Positions 58,630-64,000 of a stretch of DNA of 64,000 nt are shown here, piece by piece. Source of the DNA: Lewinellaceae bacterium (GTDB taxonomy: Bacteria; Bacteroidota; Bacteroidia; Chitinophagales; Saprospiraceae); NCBI GenBank assembly GCA_020636315.1, contig JACJYA010000010.1, forward strand, positions 1-64,000. The letters run 5' to 3'. The notes under the pieces were generated by a model. That model had not been told where the DNA came from. It saw only the letters and a program-made list of their open reading frames with translations, and ran no database searches. A program made the position numbers and the translations under genes. Each line of letters opens with the position of its first letter. Position 1 is the stretch's first letter.

Positions 58630-59772
58630 TCAATAACTGTAGTACTTCCGGATCTCTTCCTCCACCTTGCTGTCCCATATCCTTCTGAGCACTTCGCGGG
58701 CCAGCTTGCGGTATGTCTCCGCCATTTCCGGCTGGTCCAGTTTGTCAAACACCTTGGCGATGCCGTGAATGGCGGGCACGTGCATATCGTTAATCTTCAG
58801 GCAGGTTTCAAACTCGGCGATGGATTCCTTGTAGAACCCGTCCTTCATCAACTGGACGGCGATATTGTAGTGGCTTTCAATATCCTTGATGCGGTTTTCC
58901 AGCTGCAGCTGAATGACGTCCTGTGTCTTGGTCGTAATAAATGTACAGGGCACTTCGCGGATCACCTTTTCCGTCACACTGCCAATGACGACCCGGCTCA
59001 GGCCGCTGCGCCCGGTCGTTCCCATGATCAGCAGGTCAATATCCGACTCTGATATCTCCGCCAGGATCTCCGTTTCCGGCCGGCCCCTTCTGACCTCCTT
59101 TTTCCATTTGACATCCCGAAGGTTGAAATCCTTCAGAAATTCATTGAACTGAGCAATGTGTTTAAAGGCTATGCGGGTATTTTCTTTCTCCCAGTCGTAT
59201 TTAAAACTGAAAGTGCTGGATGTAATAGGTTTGTAAACGCTGAGGATGATCAGCTCGGCCTCGAAACGGCGTGCAAAGATGATGGCGTCTTTCAGCGCTC
59301 TTGCAGACTGATCGGAAAAATCAACCGGGCAGAGAATCGTCCTGACATTCAGCGGCCCGTCCGGTTTTACCGCCAATACCGGCTGGCTGGCCCGCTGAAT
59401 GATCCTCTCAGCGGTGGTTCCCAGAAGATATTTATCTCCCTCTTCTTTCTCTCCCGCACCAATAAAGATGAGATTCACATCCAGGCGTTCGGCAATCTGC
59501 ACGATCTTTTCATTGTGGTTGCCCCATTCCAGGATGGGTTCCTCCGTTTTAATTCCTGCCGCCGTGATCCGGGCTCTTACCTCAGCTATTTGCTTCTTTA
59601 TCGTTTCCCCGAATAATTTTTTCACTTTCTCGCTCCCGATATTTTCCGGAAGGACATGGAGCAGTATGATCTTCGAATGGAAGGCTTTTGCCAGATAAAT
59701 GGCATCGTTCACAACATTTTCCGAAGACGGCAAAAGGTCTGTTGCCAACAGGATTTTCTCCAGTATTCTCAT
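58630..59772 (-). CDS. Universal stress protein, tandem UspA domains plus helical tail
   Basis: 380 residues. First Usp domain (1-140: 'KILLATDLLPSSENVVNDAI', 'LIFIGAGEKEEGDKYLLGTT'), second (145-285) with 'LIMGTTGRSGLSRVVIGSVTEKV' carrying the ATP-binding G-x-x-G pattern. The last 85 residues form helices resembling a TPR pair ('YNIAVQLMKDGFYKESIAEF', 'VPAIHGIAKVFDKLDQPEMA'). It faces the V-ATPase operon tail-to-tail; a second Usp flanks the other side, which points to coupling of these genes to energy stress (inference). Confidence 0.92.
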   Translation of the reverse strand: MRILEKILLATDLLPSSENVVNDAIYLAKAFHSKIILLHVLPENIGSEKVKKLFGETIKKQIAEVRARITAAGIKTEEPILEWGNHNEKIVQIAERLDVNLIFIGAGEKEEGDKYLLGTTAERIIQRASQPVLAVKPDGPLNVRTILCPVDFSDQSARALKDAIIFARRFEAELIILSVYKPITSSTFSFKYDWEKENTRIAFKHIAQFNEFLKDFNLRDVKWKKEVRRGRPETEILAEISESDIDLLIMGTTGRSGLSRVVIGSVTEKVIREVPCTFITTKTQDVIQLQLENRIKDIESHYNIAVQLMKDGFYKESIAEFETCLKINDMHVPAIHGIAKVFDKLDQPEMAETYRKLAREVLRRIWDSKVEEEIRKYYSY

Positions 59773-60033
59773 ATCGATGGTTTTCTGTTTGTTTTCTGCT
59801 TTTGGTTACCAGCCGCCTCATCCCTTAAAAGATAACCTTTTCGAAGGGAGTTGGGATTTCCGAAACCCGTTTTTTCTCCGGGAATTTTTTCCCGGCAACT
59901 ACCATCAGGACATTAAACCGAAACGGCTGAACTACAGGAAGAGGCCGTTGGCCGAAAAAATTAAGCCGATCATCTGTGGTTTGCGATACTTGCGTAGTAT
60001 TTTTAGCCAGTTTTAAGAAATCACCCTTACGAC

Positions 60034-62463
60034 ATGAAATTCCTGATCACCCTTACCCTTTTTGCCTTTGGCCTGAACCTCAACGCTCAAACTGCCGGCA
60101 TCCGCGGCCAGGCCCGCGATGCCGACGGTGGCCCCGCCGCTTTTGCCAATATCATTCTTTACTACGCTGCCGACAGCAGTTTGTATAAAGCGGGAGCCAG
60201 CGATGAGAACGGCGAGTTCCGCATCCAAAATATTGCAGCCGGCAGTTATCTCCTGAAGGCCACCTATATCGGAGCGCCCGACCTGTGGAAGCCGGACGTC
60301 CGGCTAACAGAAGGTCAACAACTCGACCTGGGCAGGCTGGCTTTCTCCTCCGGCACTATCGATTTGAAGGAAGCTACGGTTACTGCCTCCCGGGTTATGG
60401 TGGAAGTCAAACCGGACCGGACGGTCTTCAACGTGGATGGCACCATAAACAGCGTTGGTTCGGACGCCATCGCCCTCCTCCGCAAAGCGCCGGGAGTGAC
60501 GGTTGACAACAATGACAATATCAATGTACTGGGCCGTTCGGGTGTGTTGCTTTATGTAGATGGTAAACGGCTTCCCCTTTCCGGGCAGGACCTCAGCAAC
60601 TACCTGCAGAACCTGCCGGCCGAACAGATCGACCGCATCGAGATCATTACCAACCCGGGGGCCCGCTATGAAGCCGAAGGCAATGCCGGTATTATCGACA
60701 TCAGGCTCAAAAAAGACAAAAGCCTGGGCGCCAACGGCACGGCAAGCGCCACCTACAGCCAGGGAAGGTACAGCCGGTCTAATGCCAACCTCACCGGCAA
60801 CTACCGCAATAAGATCCTGAATGCTTTTGGCACCGTAGGCCTGGCCGATGGCAACATCTACCACAATATGAAATTCCTGAGCTTTCAAAATGGCCTGCAA
60901 CTGGACGAAATAAACAACAGCCGAAACCAATGGCAAAATTACAACTACCGCCTTGGAACTGATTTTTTCCTGGCGGATCACCACACTCTGGGGTTCATGG
61001 TAAGCGGCATGAAGATGGACGGAGACAGGTGGTCGCTGAACAAAATTGGTATTTCCACTCAGGAGGCTCCGGGCCGGATAGACAGCATTCTGGTAGCCTT
61101 CAATACAGCAGACGACCGCAGGAAGAATAATACCTTTAACCTCAATTACCAGTTTGATAACAAAAAGGGGCGGAGCCTGAATATCGACCTCGACTACGGC
61201 AGGTATGAAAACGACAGCCGGCGCCTGCAGCCCAACCGGTATTTCGACGCCAGCGAAGAAGTGCTTCTGACGGAGGTCATCAACAGTTTTGATACCCCTA
61301 CGGATATTGACATTTACACCCTCAACGCCGATTTTGAGGAAGAACTTTGGGGTGGAAAGCTTAGCTTGGGCTCAAAACTGAGCCGGGTGGTTTCTGATAA
61401 CACTTTTCTGTTCTACGATGTGCTGAACAACACTCCGGAACTCAACACCCGCAGGTCGAACCTCTTCAAGTATGAAGAAAACGTCTTCGCCGGCTACTTC
61501 AATTACGCCCACGCTTTGGGAGAAAAATGGAATCTTTCGGCCGGCCTGCGTGCCGAGCAAACCGATGCCATCGGCAACCTTCAGGCATTCCTGGCCGAAC
61601 TGCAGGAGCCGCCCGTTGAGCTCAACTATCTCAATTGGTTCCCCTCTGCCGGCATCACCTGGCAGCCCTCCGGCCAGCACATCCTCTCGGTCAACTACGG
61701 CCGCCGCATCAACCGCCCGGATTACAACGTGCTGAACCCTTTCAACAACCAGGTCAGCCAGCTTTCGTATGAAAAGGGCAACCCTTTTCTCCGGCCGGAG
61801 ATCGTCAACAACCTGGAACTGGGTTATACACTGGCCCACCGCTACAACTTCAAACTGGCTTACAGCCGTACAACCGACCAGATCACCCGCCTGATCGCCC
61901 CCGATGAAGAAGACCCCCGGGCGGGCTTCATCACCTGGGCCAACCTGTCCGAGCAAACCATTTTCAGCTTCAATGCCAGTGCACCGGTTCAAATATCAAA
62001 AGGGTGGAATGCCTATTTCAACCTGAGCGCTTCTCATCTGGATAACCAGGCCGATTTCGGTGAAGGCGCCGTCGTTGACCTCCAGGCCTTCACTTACAGT
62101 ATTTATCAGCAACATACCATCAGCCTGCCCGCCGATATCAAGGGGGAGGTTTCCGGATATTATTCAGGCCCGGGTGTCTGGGGCGGCGTTTTCGAATATG
62201 AATCCAGTTGGAGCCTCAACCTGGGGCTTCAACGCAAGTTTCTGCAGGGGCGCCTGAATGCCCGCCTGAGCGTTAACGATATCTTCTATCAAACCGGTTG
62301 GGATGGCGTTTCCAACTTTGACGGCCTCACCGCATACGGGAGCGGCCGTTGGGACAGCCGCCGCGCCAGCCTGAGCCTCAGTTACCAATTCGGTAATGAG
62401 AACGTGAGATCGAGAAAGCGAAAAGCCGGGCTCGAAGAAGAAGCAGGAAGGGTCGGCGAATAA
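60034..62463 (+). CDS. Outer-membrane beta-barrel protein (TonB-receptor-like, CarboxypepD_reg plus OMP_b-brl_3)
   Basis: 809 residues, signal peptide 'MKFLITLTLFAFGLNLNAQ'. A carboxypeptidase-regulatory-like domain (20-100: 'GIRGQARDADGGPAAFANII', 'SYLLKATYIG'), a plug domain ('VTVDNNDNINVLGRSGVLLY', 'LPAEQIDRIEIITNPGARYE') and a 22-strand-type barrel to the end ('LSLSYQFGNEN'). Signature 'NPGARYEAEGNAGIIDIRLK' fits the 'outer membrane beta-barrel family' branch of SusC-like receptors. No SusD partner is adjacent. Substrate unknown. Confidence 0.93.
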   Translation: MKFLITLTLFAFGLNLNAQTAGIRGQARDADGGPAAFANIILYYAADSSLYKAGASDENGEFRIQNIAAGSYLLKATYIGAPDLWKPDVRLTEGQQLDLGRLAFSSGTIDLKEATVTASRVMVEVKPDRTVFNVDGTINSVGSDAIALLRKAPGVTVDNNDNINVLGRSGVLLYVDGKRLPLSGQDLSNYLQNLPAEQIDRIEIITNPGARYEAEGNAGIIDIRLKKDKSLGANGTASATYSQGRYSRSNANLTGNYRNKILNAFGTVGLADGNIYHNMKFLSFQNGLQLDEINNSRNQWQNYNYRLGTDFFLADHHTLGFMVSGMKMDGDRWSLNKIGISTQEAPGRIDSILVAFNTADDRRKNNTFNLNYQFDNKKGRSLNIDLDYGRYENDSRRLQPNRYFDASEEVLLTEVINSFDTPTDIDIYTLNADFEEELWGGKLSLGSKLSRVVSDNTFLFYDVLNNTPELNTRRSNLFKYEENVFAGYFNYAHALGEKWNLSAGLRAEQTDAIGNLQAFLAELQEPPVELNYLNWFPSAGITWQPSGQHILSVNYGRRINRPDYNVLNPFNNQVSQLSYEKGNPFLRPEIVNNLELGYTLAHRYNFKLAYSRTTDQITRLIAPDEEDPRAGFITWANLSEQTIFSFNASAPVQISKGWNAYFNLSASHLDNQADFGEGAVVDLQAFTYSIYQQHTISLPADIKGEVSGYYSGPGVWGGVFEYESSWSLNLGLQRKFLQGRLNARLSVNDIFYQTGWDGVSNFDGLTAYGSGRWDSRRASLSLSYQFGNENVRSRKRKAGLEEEAGRVGE

Positions 62464-62887
62464 ATGCCTTCCCGGGATACCGCCTAAAGCTGGACAAAAA
62501 GCTCCAAAGGGTATATGATTTACGGGCCACAAGACTGTCCAGACTTTAGAATGGCAGCCCGTTCCCAGGTACGCCTGTGGGCTCCCCGCCAGTTACATAT
62601 ATGCATAATTTAACACTATTCCATGAGCCTTTTTTTGGGCAATGTTGTTAATATTTCGTAGTTTCGCCATGGGCTGTTCGAAAATTAAGTTCTGAATTCA
62701 ACCAGTAAACCAAAAAAAGTTCTTTATGATGTTAAAATCTCCAAGCATGCACTTTTGGTAGAACACCTTCGTTTTCCATCAGAAGGTTGTACAGATAGGA
62801 ATGAAAAAACACCTGCACTACAGATCCAACGCCCAATCAAGTAAACTAAAAGCAGTTTACTGAATTCCTAACCAAACCCAAAAGGGA
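62464..62887. other. Gene-free stretch with one candidate promoter
   Basis: Both strands show no coding frame. A TTTG at 62634-62637, then 21 bases and TAGTTTCG at 62659-62666, fit the Bacteroidota promoter plan with one mismatch. The 62888 gene would then have a leader of about 215 bases, which is long enough for regulation, but I see no riboswitch fold. Confidence 0.35.
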
Positions 62888-63139
62888 ATGACGAAAAGAT
62901 CCATGAAACGCCGGCTGATCAGAGCCCGGATAGCCTTAAATCAAACTATTCAGAAAATACTCGATGTCAACCGGAACCGCAAGCGGCTATCTTTTACCAA
63001 CGACCCGATACAGAGAGAAAAAGTTCTGGATGAAGAACTTCGCGTGCTGAACAAAGTCGCGCAGCAACAAGCCAAACTGGTAGAGCATTACGAAAATGCG
63101 CTCGCCCGTCCGGATTCCTGGCCCCGGCCTCTTTCTTAA
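62888..63139 (+). CDS. Small basic helical protein of unknown function
   Basis: 83 residues, strongly basic N-terminus ('MTKRSMKRRLIRARIALNQT'), then helical ('REKVLDEELRVLNKVAQQQAKLVEHYENAL'), likely a short coiled coil. No family recognised; there is no signal peptide. It is plausible as a real gene because the composition and length are protein-like and a terminator follows. Confidence 0.5.
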   Translation: MTKRSMKRRLIRARIALNQTIQKILDVNRNRKRLSFTNDPIQREKVLDEELRVLNKVAQQQAKLVEHYENALARPDSWPRPLS

Positions 63140-63173
63140 GATTTTTGATTTTTGATTTACGATTTTGATTTGT

Positions 63174-63208
63174 CTCCCGACAGGTGCTCCGGGAGCGGCA
63201 GTTTTTTT
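63174..63208 (+). terminator. Rho-independent terminator
   Basis: CTCCCG / CGGGAG stem with a 10-base loop, then GGCAG and a T-run (63202-63208). Confidence 0.65.
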
Positions 63209-63250
63209 ATTGGGCCGTCACACATCAAAAATCGTAGATCGAAGATCCTG

Positions 63251-64000
63251 TCAGGTGGCCAGCATCTTGTCCTGCAACCGGTTAACCACCCCGGGGATAA
63301 AGGGGCGAAGTTCCTCCAACAGGTCCTTCAACTGATGCTGTTTGGCCTCTGCCCTGTAGAGTTGCCCGATGGAATCCTGAATAAGGGCGCTGACCTCATC
63401 TTTCTGAATGAGCATTTCCTTATACTGGGCCACGGCATTATACCAGAGGATGGTTGGTAAATAATTGGCATTTTTCTGGTACTGTTTTTCGCGTTCCAGC
63501 AGCTGATATTTGCGCACCGTTTTTAAAACCTTAGAATACTTCTCCTGCCGGAGGATGGCCTCCAGGTAAGAAGAGAAGAAAATGTGCCAACGGTATTCGA
63601 AGATCTCTTTTTTGTAAGCCTGTAGGAAAGACTCCGCGTAGTTCTCCGCATTTTTAAACTGCTGGTTGTAATTGAGGCATTTCAGATAGAAAGCCACAAA
63701 GCCGATACGGTTGTGGAAACTGGGGGTGTTTTTCATCTCCGGGTAGGCCGAACGCATCAGCTGAAGAGCTTCCTGGTATTTTTTTTGCCGCAACAAAACC
63801 GCACTCAGGTTATTCACGTAGTGGATGTAATCACTATTCTTTTCCCGGATAGAGAGGTAGCCGTAGTATTCAGCCTTGTCGTATTCCTGAAATTTGGTAT
63901 GCAGCATCACCCGGTTGGCGTAGTAGTTGAGCAAAATACGCCGGGAGTAATACTGTCCGTTTTTGAATAGCTGGTCGATGTAGTTGTACTTCTCGCGCAG
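63251..64000 (-). CDS. TPR-like helical protein (5' end beyond the window)
   Basis: About 249 codons are visible on the minus strand and the frame is still open at the window edge; a TTG at 63934 is not the true start. Seen: helical repeats such as 'YDKAEYYGYLSIREKNSDYI', 'NLSAVLLRQKKYQEALQLMR' and 'YSKVLKTVRKYQLLEREKQY', which look like degenerate TPRs. The C-terminus is 'FIPGVVNRLQDKMLAT'. No catalytic domain appears in this part. Confidence 0.75.
   Translation of the reverse strand: MREKYNYIDQLFKNGQYYSRRILLNYYANRVMLHTKFQEYDKAEYYGYLSIREKNSDYIHYVNNLSAVLLRQKKYQEALQLMRSAYPEMKNTPSFHNRIGFVAFYLKCLNYNQQFKNAENYAESFLQAYKKEIFEYRWHIFFSSYLEAILRQEKYSKVLKTVRKYQLLEREKQYQKNANYLPTILWYNAVAQYKEMLIQKDEVSALIQDSIGQLYRAEAKQHQLKDLLEELRPFIPGVVNRLQDKMLAT

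Overview
The window reads as chromosomal DNA of a member of the Bacteroidota, most likely the Saprospiria (Saprospiraceae or Lewinella-like); the class-level placement is inference. The evidence is a SusD-family tail, an outer-membrane beta-barrel (TonB-receptor-like) protein, a type IX secretion sorting domain, a fused CcoN-CcoO cbb3 oxidase, a V/A-type ATPase operon of the Bacteroidota type with a DUF2764 gene, many Q-ending signal peptides, and -7 boxes of the TAnnTTTG form instead of clear Shine-Dalgarno sites. I saw no rRNA, tRNA, CRISPR array, integrase or transposase.

Layout. 1-4.2 kb: the end of a SusD-like lipoprotein gene, a DUF5995 protein, a secreted unknown, a GNAT acetyltransferase and a small secreted protein. 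4.6-25.2 kb: an unusual island of exported protease-like proteins. It holds two paralogous WD40-caspases, a caspase-TPR protein, two paralogous HExxH metalloprotease-TPR proteins, and two secreted or outer-membrane companions. An anaerobic glycyl-radical pair, trans-4-hydroxyproline dehydratase (HypD) and its activase, sits inside it. 25.3-30.3 kb: a 1213-residue T9SS cargo protein, a lipoprotein gene broken by one in-frame TGA, a small secreted protein, and a 44-codon peptide with a double-glycine leader. The peptide gene is divergent from a very large LytS-type sensor kinase (30.4-33.5 kb). 33.7-40.8 kb: housekeeping and miscellaneous genes (DUF2911, trmD, FKBP isomerase, ubiX, metallophosphoesterase), a VOC-VOC-SRPBCC fusion, and a zone of gene decay with a YjbR fragment and a broken GlxA/AraC regulator.

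41.0-47.6 kb: a cbb3 cytochrome oxidase operon (ccoS-NO-Q-P-G-H plus a UreH/TauE-like membrane protein), preceded by a plausible FNR-type box. 51.0-58.6 kb: a V-type ATPase operon (E, DUF2764, A, B, D, I, K), flanked on both sides by universal stress proteins on the opposite strand. The K subunit keeps the ligand set known from sodium-binding c-rings. 60-64 kb: an outer-membrane beta-barrel protein, a small basic protein and a TPR-like gene running off the end.

Together, the high-affinity oxidase, the oxygen-sensitive glycyl-radical enzyme, the possibly sodium-coupled ATPase and the Usp genes suggest life at fluctuating or low oxygen. The exported caspase and metalloprotease island is the best candidate for an undescribed system. 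The intergenic regions are rich in small palindromic and MITE-like repeats.
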